Source: Lachnospiraceae bacterium (GTDB lineage Bacteria > Bacillota > Clostridia > Lachnospirales > Lachnospiraceae). From it: a stretch of 13,883 nt of DNA. Below are positions 1 to 8,305 of this stretch, piece by piece. The stretch spans positions 1-13,883 of the forward strand of contig DNJW01000052.1 in NCBI GenBank assembly GCA_003488965.1, in the 5' to 3' direction. Position 1 is the first letter of the stretch. The number at the start of each line of letters is the position of its first letter. Made by a program: the position numbers and the translations under genes. Under the pieces are notes generated by a model. It made no database searches and had not been told where the DNA came from. It worked only from the letters and a program-made list of their open reading frames with translations.

Positions 1-2732
1 ATAGCAGCACAGCCGGAAGCGGAAGCACGGCAAATGGGGATGGCAGTACAGCCGGAAGCGGAAGCACGGCAAATGAAGACAGCGGTACAAACGGAAATGG
101 AAGTGCAGGGGAGGGAAGCGGCAGCACGGCAGGCGGAAGTGAAGGGACGGAAAACGAAAGCGGAAGTCCGGCCGGAAGCGGAAGCGTAGCAGACAGCGAA
201 AACACAGCCGGAAGCGGAAGCGTAGCAGACAGCGAAAACACAGCCGGAAGCGGAACCGTAGCAGACAGCGAAAATACAGCCGGAAGCGGAACTGTAGCAG
301 ACAGCGAAAGCACAGCCGGAAGCGAAAACGCAGCGGGTAGCGAAAATGCAGCAAACGGAGGCTCCGGGTTGCCTGACGGAGGAACGGATAAGAAAAACGA
401 AGTATCCGGCAGCAATGCGGAGAATATGGAGAATACGGCAGGCACGGACGGGAATGAAACGGACAGCGGGCAGGCCAGGGCAGACTATTCGGAATATAGA
501 ATGAGGCAGCTTATGAGTTCATATAGCGGCCAAATGACAGAGGTACAGACAGTGGTTTCTCCGGTCGAAATCCGGTTGAGTTCGAATCTCAGCGGAAATG
601 CATCCTATAGGGTAGACGGAACGGAGGCATCAGTGACCGTAATTCCGGATGGAGCGTATACAGTGGACGGTATGCCTTCAGTAGAGTCGGACAAAGGCGC
701 AGTTTCTGTAACGAGGTCGGAGAACGGGGAATATACATATAAATTTGATGTAGGTGACGGCGGAACTTATCGGGTGAATATTGTCTTCAAAAAAATGGAT
801 AAATCGCAGGCAGTCAGCAATGCTAAGGGGGATATTACCGTTACAATCAAGGAGCAGCAGGCTGCTGCAGAAAAAGTCAATACGATTATCCGGGAAATTC
901 AAAATAGCGGCAGCGTCAGTCAGGAGCAGCTGGATGAGCTGGCGAGGGCACTGGAAGAAATGTCTAATGCCACATCTGCCGTTTTGAGCAATCTCAGTGT
1001 GGCATCCAATATTTTAGGGCAGCATGCATTAGATAAGCTGGAAAGTGCCGGAGAGGATATGAGAAGTGCGTTGGATCATCTGCAAAGCGCGGTGGATTCT
1101 GTGAAAGCGGCTACCCGGGATGCAAGGAGCATTGTGGATTATGTCAATGGACAGCCTGATCTGCATTTTTCAAAACTGGGAGGAGAATTTGACACAAATA
1201 GGGAAAATCTGCATGGTCAGCTGAAAGGGATGGCAGACAGCATAAAGAATCTGAGCAGCAATGCATCCGATTATTCGGATATCGTAAACAATGATTTAAG
1301 GGCTGTGAATGACCAGATTAATATTATATTTAATCTGCTGGCAGATAATCTGACCAGTTATGGGGATATCAGCGTGGAGGAACTCTATGAGGATATTGAT
1401 ATAGAGGATATAGAAAGCATTACGGTCGGAAAGGCGGATAACTGCAGGAACAAGGGCATAGTAAAAGGAGACATTAATGTAGGAGGGATAGCAGGAGCCA
1501 TGTCCGTTGACGAGGAGGATCCTGAGGATAGTGCAGCCGGAAGCGTAGATTATCAAATCGGAAGAAGATATTTTACAAAGTGTCTGGTGACAAGAAGCGT
1601 GAACGAAGGCTATGTAATAGCCAAAAAGGATGGCGCCGGAGGAATTGCGGGATATATGCGCCACGGCATTGTTGTGGATTCGGAAGGCTATGGAAGCGTG
1701 GAAAGTACCGAGGGGGATTACGTAGGCGGTATCTGCGGCGAATCGCTGACGGTGATTAAACGCTGTTATGCGCTGTGCTCGGTTTCCGGCGGCAAAAATG
1801 TAGGCGGTATCGCCGGTTTTGCGGATACGTTAAAAGACTGCTATGCAATGACAGACTGTCATGCGGAGAGAGGCAGAAAGGGTGCTATTGCAGGGCAGAC
1901 AGTAAATTATGACGATGCATTGAACGAAGAGGAAGTAAAAGTAAGCGGTAATTATTATGTGGGAGATGACCTTTACGGTATTGATAATATTAGTTATCGG
2001 GGTATTGCAGAGCCCATCAGCTATGAAGAATTGCTGACAGTGGTGAATCTGCCGACGGAATTCCGGCATCTTAAGGTCATTTTCAGGATAGATGATTTAT
2101 ATCTGGGCACACAGGAAGTAAGATTTGGAGAAAAACTGTCAAATCTGGATTATCCGGATATTCCAGAAAAGGAAGGCTATTATGGCGTATGGCCGGATTA
2201 TTCCGATAGGGTTATGGCCGGGAATTTATTAATAACCGGTGAATATAAAGAAGATGTAACGGTAGTGCAAAGCAATGAAAAACAAGATTTGGAAGCAGAA
2301 GAAGGATGGGAGAAACCATACGCACTGGTAGAACAGCGTTTTACAGAAAATACGGTACTGAATGCCGGTATCAGCGATATGCAGCCGCCGGAAAGCGCCC
2401 ATAACAAGGAAAATACGGTTTATGATGTTTCTTTGGAAAATGCAGGAATCGGTGAGGCGGATACTTTTGCTGTCAGACTGTATAATCCATACAGCAGTGC
2501 GAAGGTATGGGGATATAGGGACGGTACATGGGAAGAGCTGGAAAGCAAGGCAAGGGGGCATTATGTGCAGGTTTATATGACCGGGCCGGAACAGACCTTC
2601 TGTGTCATAGAGCAAAAATCCCAAATATGGATAGCGGCAGTGGGTATTGCGGGAGGCGTTCTGGTGATCGTCCTTCTGGTTATAGGGCTGAAAAAAGTAA
2701 AAACGAGACATATGGCAGGAAAAAGAAGATAG
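1..2732 (+). CDS. GLUG-repeat surface protein, C-terminal part (5' end outside window)
   Basis: The frame is open from the left edge (first full codon at 3) to TAG at 2730-2732, giving 909 visible residues. A TTG at 369 is only an internal codon, since the same low-complexity protein continues upstream of it. Visible order: a Gly/Ser/Thr/Ala/Glu/Asn-rich linker (about 1-160); a probable beta region (about 185-265); a helical, possibly coiled-coil stretch (about 270-450); GLUG-type repeats (GGIAG or GGICG near 493, 546, 574, 600 and 627); a segment resembling the Flg_new/InlB-B beta-grasp repeat (about 690-752); a short beta region; one transmembrane helix (about 875-895) and a Lys/Arg-rich tail. 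This fits a cell-surface protein anchored by its C-terminal helix. There is no LPXTG motif. GLUG modules occur in extracellular bacterial proteins, but the ligand is unknown. A signal peptide would lie outside the window. Confidence is high for the reading frame and surface location, low for function. Confidence 0.85.
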   Translation, partial: SSTAGSGSTANGDGSTAGSGSTANEDSGTNGNGSAGEGSGSTAGGSEGTENESGSPAGSGSVADSENTAGSGSVADSENTAGSGTVADSENTAGSGTVADSESTAGSENAAGSENAANGGSGLPDGGTDKKNEVSGSNAENMENTAGTDGNETDSGQARADYSEYRMRQLMSSYSGQMTEVQTVVSPVEIRLSSNLSGNASYRVDGTEASVTVIPDGAYTVDGMPSVESDKGAVSVTRSENGEYTYKFDVGDGGTYRVNIVFKKMDKSQAVSNAKGDITVTIKEQQAAAEKVNTIIREIQNSGSVSQEQLDELARALEEMSNATSAVLSNLSVASNILGQHALDKLESAGEDMRSALDHLQSAVDSVKAATRDARSIVDYVNGQPDLHFSKLGGEFDTNRENLHGQLKGMADSIKNLSSNASDYSDIVNNDLRAVNDQINIIFNLLADNLTSYGDISVEELYEDIDIEDIESITVGKADNCRNKGIVKGDINVGGIAGAMSVDEEDPEDSAAGSVDYQIGRRYFTKCLVTRSVNEGYVIAKKDGAGGIAGYMRHGIVVDSEGYGSVESTEGDYVGGICGESLTVIKRCYALCSVSGGKNVGGIAGFADTLKDCYAMTDCHAERGRKGAIAGQTVNYDDALNEEEVKVSGNYYVGDDLYGIDNISYRGIAEPISYEELLTVVNLPTEFRHLKVIFRIDDLYLGTQEVRFGEKLSNLDYPDIPEKEGYYGVWPDYSDRVMAGNLLITGEYKEDVTVVQSNEKQDLEAEEGWEKPYALVEQRFTENTVLNAGISDMQPPESAHNKENTVYDVSLENAGIGEADTFAVRLYNPYSSAKVWGYRDGTWEELESKARGHYVQVYMTGPEQTFCVIEQKSQIWIAAVGIAGGVLVIVLLVIGLKKVKTRHMAGKRR
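10..75 (+). repeat. Two 27-bp perfect direct repeats, 39-bp period, inside the surface-protein linker
   Basis: Positions 10-36 and 49-75 are identical. The 39-bp period is a multiple of three, so it encodes a repeated Ala-Gly-Ser-Gly-Ser-Thr-Ala-Asn motif in the low-complexity linker. Confidence 0.85.
171..350 (+). repeat. 36-bp tandem repeat, four copies plus two 18-bp half units, in frame
   Basis: Units run 171-206, 207-242, 243-278 and 279-314, each starting GCCGGAAGCGG, with only a few substitutions between copies. Two shorter 18-bp derivatives follow at 315-332 and 333-350. Each full unit encodes 12 residues of the type AGSG(S/T)VADSE(N/S)T. All unit lengths are multiples of three, so copy number could change without breaking the frame. 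The copies abut with no spacers. Confidence 0.92.
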
Positions 2733-2753
2733 AATGGCAAAGCGACAGAATAG

Positions 2754-2815
2754 GATTAAGGAGTCAAAAGGTCTGCCAGACAGCGTTGCCGGACAGACCT
2801 TTTGGCTCCTTAATC
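2754..2815. terminator. 22-bp inverted repeat after the surface-protein gene, probable terminator
   Basis: The arms 2754-2775 and 2794-2815 pair over 22 bp with a single G-U position and an 18-nt loop. The inner part has an A-tract before and a T-tract after a GC-containing stem (AAAAGGTCTG with CAGACCTTTT), which fits a terminator. The four Ts lie inside the longer stem, and no long U-run follows it. It lies between the surface-protein stop and the deacylase start. Confidence 0.6.
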
Positions 2816-2864
2816 AGATTGGTAGCCGTAAAGCAGCGGTATGGGAAGAAATAAGGAGGAAATT

Positions 2865-3338
2865 ATGGCAATTGAAAGAGTAAAAAAATATTTTAGTCAA
2901 TATGGTATTGAAAATAAGATACAGGAATTTGATGTATCCAGTGCAACGGTGGAACTGGCGGCTGCGGCGCTGCATTGCGAACCTTGCCGGATTGCTAAAA
3001 CCCTTTCGTTTATGGTAAATGAACATGCTATACTTGTTGTTGCGGCAGGGGACGCTAAAATTGATAACAAGAAATATAAGGCGCAATTTGGCACAAAGGC
3101 AAAAATGCTTACTCCGGATGAAGTGGAAACGCTGATTGGACATGGGGTAGGCGGCGTATGCCCTTTTGGAATCAATGAAGGGGTAGCGGTATATCTGGAT
3201 GAGTCGCTGAAGCGGTTTGGAACCGTCTTTCCGGCCTGCGGCAGCAGCAACAGCGCAATTGAACTGTCAATGGAGGAAATGGAAAAATATTCCGGTTATA
3301 CGTCCTGGGTGGATGTGTGTAAGGGGTGGGAGGAGTAA
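2865..3338 (+). CDS. YbaK/EbsC-family aminoacyl-tRNA deacylase
   Basis: Encodes 157 residues and covers the whole YbaK/ProX-type editing domain. Proteins of this fold hydrolyse mischarged aminoacyl-tRNAs in trans, for example Cys-tRNA(Pro), in the cytoplasm. Visible features are the conserved lysine in IAKTLSF (K45), the GDAKID segment (62-67), the glycine loop GVGGVCPFG (94-102) and the C-terminal AIELSMEEM segment, matching the usual layout and length. The start at 2865 is chosen because AAGGAGGA at 2853-2860 lies four bases upstream; the in-frame ATG at 2841 lies before this site. The exact tRNA or amino-acid specificity cannot be told. No partner gene sits next to it, and it probably has its own promoter after the upstream inverted repeat. 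Confidence 0.88.
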   Translation: MAIERVKKYFSQYGIENKIQEFDVSSATVELAAAALHCEPCRIAKTLSFMVNEHAILVVAAGDAKIDNKKYKAQFGTKAKMLTPDEVETLIGHGVGGVCPFGINEGVAVYLDESLKRFGTVFPACGSSNSAIELSMEEMEKYSGYTSWVDVCKGWEE

Positions 3339-3389
3339 ATTATTTTTTGTTGTAATTGTGGTGATTGCTGTCTGTAGTGTCTTTTTTAA

Positions 3390-3578
3390 TTGCTTTTACG
3401 ATGTAGGAGTGCATCTGACACTCGAAAAACTGAAGAAGCGCAAAAGGGAGTACGGACTTTGCTGGATTTGTATTCTAAGGGTGAACTTGATGCATCTCAG
3501 ATTCCTGAGTTGGGAACATTAATGCAGCTAGTCTTGAATGGTAATAATGGTGAAGAAATAGATGGAGAAGATGAATAA
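3390..3578 (+). pseudogene. Short ORF, probable remnant of an unknown gene
   Basis: The frame opens just after a TAA at 3387-3389 and would encode at most 62 residues from a TTG with no visible ribosome binding site. A shorter TTG at about 3460 has a weak GGGAG upstream. The C-terminal part (LLDLYSKGELDASQIPELG and onward, with an acidic tail) reads like real protein, while the first 15 residues or so do not. I do not recognise it. It lies in an AT-richer stretch between housekeeping-like genes and overlaps the next ORF. It could be the tail of a decayed gene, perhaps from a mobile element, or a very small intact gene. Confidence 0.35.
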
Positions 3579-3804
3579 ACATGTAGAAAATACGCGTGAG
3601 CAAATTCTTAATACTTTGCAAATATTGTCCGAATGTGGGTTGGCAAGGATTACTAAAGATGTAATTTTGTTTTTTGATAAAGATACGGAGATTTTGACTT
3701 GGGCTAATCATGTTTCTGGAAGACATAATGCAGGAAAGGCTTTTACCACTTTAAATCAATATGTTTCCATCTATGAAACTGGTGCATACCATTGCATACT
3801 TTAG
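3562..3804 (+). CDS. Small hypothetical protein
   Basis: An 80-residue frame from ATG 3562; ATG 3571 is an equally possible start (77 residues). It overlaps the end of the preceding small ORF, whose TAA is at 3576-3578, an arrangement typical of translationally coupled genes. The upstream site is weak (GGAG at 3564-3567 is only useful for the second ATG and very close to it). The protein begins with a helical stretch (about 1-33) followed by an ILFFDKDTEILTW segment and a polar C-terminus. No transmembrane helix or known motif was recognised. It ends 18 bp before the convergent BlaI-type gene, with no terminator between them. Function unknown. Confidence 0.45.
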   Translation: MEKMNKHVENTREQILNTLQILSECGLARITKDVILFFDKDTEILTWANHVSGRHNAGKAFTTLNQYVSIYETGAYHCIL

Positions 3805-3822
3805 AAATTACAGAGGGTATCT

Positions 3823-4239
3823 TTAATCTGTTCCAGCTAAACTCTTCCGTTTTTCCGCTATCATTTTTTCCAAATTTTCCAGCTCGCGTAATGCCGTTTC
3901 TTTATCCATGTTGTCCAATAAGGCAGCAATGTATTTAGATAGTGTAATTTCTGTGCATTGTCTGCTTTCAAAAGCGGCAGACAGTCTGTCCAGTTCAAAT
4001 TCCATGATGCTGATAGTAGGCTGGTAGCATCTGCCGAATACGTTACCGCTTTTGGCAAAGTCAACAACTTCAAGAAGATTTTTTTTCAGCATTCTCTTTA
4101 ATGTGGTGTGTACCGTTGCCAGTTTTAATTCTTCGCTGGCAATTTCGGAAGCGAGCAGCGGTCTTCCGGCATTCCATATGGCATATAAGATTTCTATTTC
4201 ACGTGCAGGCAGCTGATATCTGTTTGTTTCTTTGTTCAT
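3823..4239 (-). CDS. BlaI/MecI-family winged-helix repressor
   Basis: Encodes 138 residues, near the usual size of about 120-130. The N-terminal winged helix is recognisable: LPAREIEILYAIW (9-22), a second helix LASEIASEE (29-37) and a recognition-helix region TVHTTLKRMLKKNLLEVV (42-59), matching the T..T.L.RL.KKG.L pattern of penicillinase repressors (PF03965). Residues 80-134 are helical and likely dimerise. I place the start at 4239 (MNKETNRYQ), with AGGGG upstream on the minus strand; the frame stays open to 4296, but that extension crosses the dyad at 4269-4292 and the likely transcription start. No BlaR1/MecR1 sensor protease is adjacent, so it may answer to a distant sensor or control something else. 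A promoter and operator-like dyad lie just upstream, suggesting autoregulation. Confidence 0.82.
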   Translation of the reverse strand: MNKETNRYQLPAREIEILYAIWNAGRPLLASEIASEELKLATVHTTLKRMLKKNLLEVVDFAKSGNVFGRCYQPTISIMEFELDRLSAAFESRQCTEITLSKYIAALLDNMDKETALRELENLEKMIAEKRKSLAGTD

Positions 4240-4268
4240 ATTCTTAAAATCCCCTTTCGGTGTAAGTG

Positions 4269-4292
4269 GTAATATCTGTATACGGACACTAC
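4269..4292 (-). promoter_or_regulatory. Operator-like dyad B, at the start of the BlaI-type transcript
   Basis: Read on the minus strand it begins GTAGTGTCCG and ends ATATTAC, an imperfect dyad. It matches the dyad at 4414-4437 at 16 of 24 positions, and all eight differences are transitions. It lies just downstream of the predicted start point of the BlaI-type gene, a position suited to autorepression. Inference from sequence only. Confidence 0.45.
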
Positions 4293-4302
4293 CCATATAC
4301 TA

Positions 4303-4331
4303 ATATTACATTGATAATTGGCTTATGACAA
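4303..4331 (-). promoter_or_regulatory. Promoter of the BlaI-type gene
   Basis: On the minus strand TTGTCA (4331-4326) and TAATAT (4308-4303) are separated by exactly 17 bp, a good sigma-A-type promoter. Transcription would begin near 4296, about 57 bases before the chosen start codon. Confidence 0.6.
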
Positions 4332-4413
4332 GTATTATTTGTAAATAATTAAAAAATAATCAGAAACTGAAATAATATTTTCTTTAAACGGGAATATTAT
4401 TTCTCAGCATCTT

Positions 4414-4437
4414 ATAGTGTTTATATGCGAACACTAT
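4414..4437. promoter_or_regulatory. Operator-like dyad A, upstream of the XRE gene
   Basis: A perfect 8-bp inverted repeat (ATAGTGTT / AACACTAT) with an 8-bp centre. It lies about 70 bp upstream of the XRE start codon and is related to dyad B near the BlaI-type promoter. A shared repressor, most simply the BlaI-type protein, could bind both. No convincing -35/-10 pair was found for the XRE gene itself. Confidence 0.5.
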
Positions 4438-4505
4438 TGCTGCATGGATTTTACGTTAATAATTGAAGTAACACAAATATCATTTGAAAATAGGCAGGAA
4501 GGAAA

Positions 4506-4718
4506 ATGATAAAATACGACCGGCTGTGGGAAACCATGAAGCAAAAGGGTGTTACTCAATATGCTCTATATACACATCATAACATAAACCGCTCCCAGAT
4601 TAATAGGTTAAAACATAACAAAAATGTAGAAGTGAACACGATTGATAAGCTTTGTAATATCCTTCACTGTAAAGTAGAGGATATTATGGAGCATTTTGAT
4701 GATGATAATGTTTTTTAG
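4506..4718 (+). CDS. Small XRE/Cro-type HTH regulator
   Basis: Encodes 70 residues made almost entirely of a Cro/C1-type helix-turn-helix domain: VTQYALYTHHNINRSQINRL (16-35) covers helices 2-3, and VEVNTIDKLCNILHCKVEDI (41-60) matches the helices 4-5 pattern T.dkLc..L.c...di. This is the usual single-domain form found next to small operons or mobile elements in clostridia. An AGGAAGG ribosome binding site at 4496-4502 precedes the ATG. It is divergent from the BlaI-type gene across about 266 bp and followed by a cluster of palindromes. It probably represses transcription as a dimer; its target is unknown, though the nearby palindromes are candidates. Confidence 0.85.
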   Translation: MIKYDRLWETMKQKGVTQYALYTHHNINRSQINRLKHNKNVEVNTIDKLCNILHCKVEDIMEHFDDDNVF

Positions 4719-4781
4719 CAAGCTTTATTTCTGTAATATACGGCGTTGCGTTTCTTCAAAGGTTTCTATATTTATAAATAC

Positions 4782-4813
4782 AACAATTAATTGTTATAAT
4801 TATAACATATGTT
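4782..4813. repeat. Chain of three overlapping perfect palindromes
   Basis: AACAATTAATTGTT (4782-4795), TGTTATAATTATAACA (4792-4807) and AACATATGTT (4804-4813) are each perfect and share TGTT/AACA arms, so one arm serves two palindromes. They lie downstream of the XRE gene. A possible rightward promoter follows (TTGTAA 4812-4817, 16 bp, TATAAA 4834-4839). They could be tandem repressor operators, though the AT-rich setting makes some palindromes likely by chance. Confidence 0.5.
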
Positions 4814-4859
4814 GTAAAACATAGCAAGTATTTTATAAAATAAAGAAATCATAACATAA

Positions 4860-4893
4860 TAGCCAAGCGGGGATATATGTCCCTGCTTGGCTA
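4860..4893. terminator. 14-bp hairpin between convergent XRE and glucosidase genes
   Basis: TAGCCAAGCGGGGA (4860-4873) pairs with 4880-4893 over 14 bp with one G-U pair and a 6-nt loop. It sits in the convergent gap just beyond the glucosidase stop, where a bidirectional terminator is expected. Neither side has a proper T-run directly after the stem; the minus side is only moderately T-rich. The function is therefore probable, not certain. Confidence 0.5.
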
Positions 4894-4926
4894 TACTATA
4901 GTAAACGACATAACAAAAGTTTGCCG

Positions 4927-6372
<1,446 letters not shown>

Positions 6373-8238
6373 TTATTTCAAAACAGTAATTAATCCTTCT
6401 CCTGCCTGCCCTTCCTTTTTGGCAAGAATATCTAAATAATCCGCGGTATTGCTTACAAGCACAGGTGTCGTGATATCATATCCGGCTTTTTGGATAGCGT
6501 CCGTATCAAAGGTAATTAAAAGGTCGCCTTTTTGCACATGATCGCCCTGCTTAGCATGAATTTGAAAATGTTTTCCTTTTAATTCTACTGTATTCAGCCC
6601 AATGTGGATGAGCAGTTCTACCCCGTCCTTCGTTTTCATGCCAAGCGCGTGTCCGGTATCAAAGATGGAGAGGATTTCTCCTTCGGCAGGAGCATGGACT
6701 TCGCCTTTTTCCGGTACAACGGCGGCGCCTTTTCCTACGATTTCAGCAGAAAAAACCTCATCCTGTACTTCTGACAGAGGAATAATCTTACCTTCTATAG
6801 GAGAAGCAATCGAAATTTTAATTCCTTGTGCTTTTGCAGGGGCTGTATCTTTTTCTGCAAGAGAAGGGATATCTTCCTCGCTGTCTTCCGCAGGGTCGTC
6901 GAAACCGATTACGAGAGTTGCAATGGCTGTTACAACCATGGAAATAACAATAGTAACGGCAGCGTTAATTACATTGCCAAAGCCTTCTCCTCCGATATAA
7001 ACAGGAAGGGCAAAAATACCTGCGGTAGTAGAGGAAAATGTGTGGATGCCTGTGATGCCTGCATATAAGCCTGCGGCACAGCCGCCGATCATGGAAGCAT
7101 ATAAAGGTTTTTTCAGCCGTAAGTTTACTCCGTAAAGGGCAGGTTCCGTAATACCCATCAGGCCGGTAACGCCGGAGGAGAAGCCAAGCTGCTTTAAGTC
7201 TTTGTTTTTGGATTTTACGCCTACTACTAAAGCAGCAGTGCCTTGAGCAATATTGGATGCCAGCATACCAGGGCCTAAAATGGTGCCGTAGCCTAAGGTT
7301 GCATACTGAATGGTCTGAATAGGTGCAAAACAGTAATGCATACCTGTCATAACAAAGAATGGACAGAAGGTACCCATCAGCACGGGGATAACCCATCCTG
7401 CATAGTCGTTAAGCCAGTTAAATCCGATAGCGATAACCTGCCCTACCAGATTGCCCAGAGGACCTGCTATGGTAATGCCGATAATACCGGTCACGATAAT
7501 GGTAATCATGGGAGCCAGGAATATTTTTACCGGTTTGGGTGATATTTTATTGGCAAATTTTTCGATATAGGACTGTACCCATACAATTAAAAGAATAGGT
7601 ACAACACTGCCGCCATAGGAAATCATGGTTACCGGGATGAAGCCGAAAAGATGCACCGGGTCGCCGGTATTTAGTCCGGTAAAGCTGGAGTGGAGAAGTA
7701 CTCCTGCCAGCACAGCGGAAACATAAGGGTTGCATTTAAAACGCTTTGCCGCCGAAAATGCCAGGATAAAGGGCATAAAGGAGAAAAGCGCATCGCCGAA
7801 TGCGTTGAAAATCTGATAGGTCTGGGAACCGGAGTCCACCAGCTTTAAGGCAACCAGCAGAGCCAGCAGCGCTTTAATCATACCGGAGCCTGCCAGAGCG
7901 GGAATAATGGGCTGGAAGATGGCGGTCAGAGTGCCGAAAAACGCAGCGATAATCCCGTTTTTTTCTGCATTGTCCGCAGCCGCATTTTCTTCAAATTTAC
8001 CCAGCTTTTTGATTTCCTCACAGACATTCCCTACATCTGTCCCTATGACAACCTGGAACTGTCCGTTTTTGGTTACCACGCCTTGAACGCCTTTTACTTT
8101 TTTGATTGCTTCTACATCAGCCTTTTTCGCATCATTTAAATTGAAGCGCAGGCGTGTCATACAGTTTGTGACGCTTGCCACGTTTTTTTCGCCGCCAACG
8201 AGTTTTAAAATTTCTGCGGCCGTTTTTTTGTAGTCCAT
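6373..8238 (-). CDS. bglF: Beta-glucoside PTS permease EIIBCA
   Basis: Encodes 621 residues, the full three-domain form. It imports beta-glucosides across the membrane and phosphorylates them using phosphate from HPr. Domain order: EIIB (about 1-80) with phospho-cysteine C26 in TNCMTRLRF; membrane EIIC (about 95-448) with the conserved GITEPALYGV motif (362-371); a short acidic linker; EIIA (about 475-621) with the two histidines H530 (TGHALG) and H545 (LIHIGL), the latter being the phosphorylated one. GGAGG six bases upstream supports the ATG. It sits between the antiterminator and the 6-phospho-beta-glucosidase, which fits a bgl operon. In this family the permease also phosphorylates and inactivates its antiterminator when no substrate is present. 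Exact substrate uncertain. Confidence 0.95.
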   Translation of the reverse strand: MDYKKTAAEILKLVGGEKNVASVTNCMTRLRFNLNDAKKADVEAIKKVKGVQGVVTKNGQFQVVIGTDVGNVCEEIKKLGKFEENAAADNAEKNGIIAAFFGTLTAIFQPIIPALAGSGMIKALLALLVALKLVDSGSQTYQIFNAFGDALFSFMPFILAFSAAKRFKCNPYVSAVLAGVLLHSSFTGLNTGDPVHLFGFIPVTMISYGGSVVPILLIVWVQSYIEKFANKISPKPVKIFLAPMITIIVTGIIGITIAGPLGNLVGQVIAIGFNWLNDYAGWVIPVLMGTFCPFFVMTGMHYCFAPIQTIQYATLGYGTILGPGMLASNIAQGTAALVVGVKSKNKDLKQLGFSSGVTGLMGITEPALYGVNLRLKKPLYASMIGGCAAGLYAGITGIHTFSSTTAGIFALPVYIGGEGFGNVINAAVTIVISMVVTAIATLVIGFDDPAEDSEEDIPSLAEKDTAPAKAQGIKISIASPIEGKIIPLSEVQDEVFSAEIVGKGAAVVPEKGEVHAPAEGEILSIFDTGHALGMKTKDGVELLIHIGLNTVELKGKHFQIHAKQGDHVQKGDLLITFDTDAIQKAGYDITTPVLVSNTADYLDILAKKEGQAGEGLITVLK

Positions 8239-8305
8239 ACCTTACCTCCATTAAAAATTATATAGTTTATAGTTGGAAAGGAAATCCGGCTCCTGCAGTA
8301 AGCCG

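Noticed and set aside
171..350. 36-bp repeats resembling CRISPR repeat length
   Set aside because: The copies abut with no spacers, lie within an open coding frame, and no cas gene is present.
369..371. TTG as the start of the surface-protein gene
   Set aside because: The same frame and the same low-complexity composition continue to the left edge, so the true start is outside the window.
1296..1664. Minus-strand frame opposite the surface-protein gene
   Set aside because: Antisense shadow with no ribosome binding site or recognisable protein features.
4240..4296. N-terminal extension of the BlaI-type repressor
   Set aside because: It includes the operator-like dyad and the predicted transcription start; the family begins close to the winged helix.
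4437..4491. Promoter for the XRE gene (TTGCTG or TTGAAG as -35)
   Set aside because: No -10 with acceptable spacing follows the first, and the second would leave almost no leader before the start codon.
6965..7396. Long minus-strand frame inside the permease gene
   Set aside because: It is an alternate frame of the EIIBCA gene with a Cys/Arg/His-rich, unnatural composition and no ribosome binding site.
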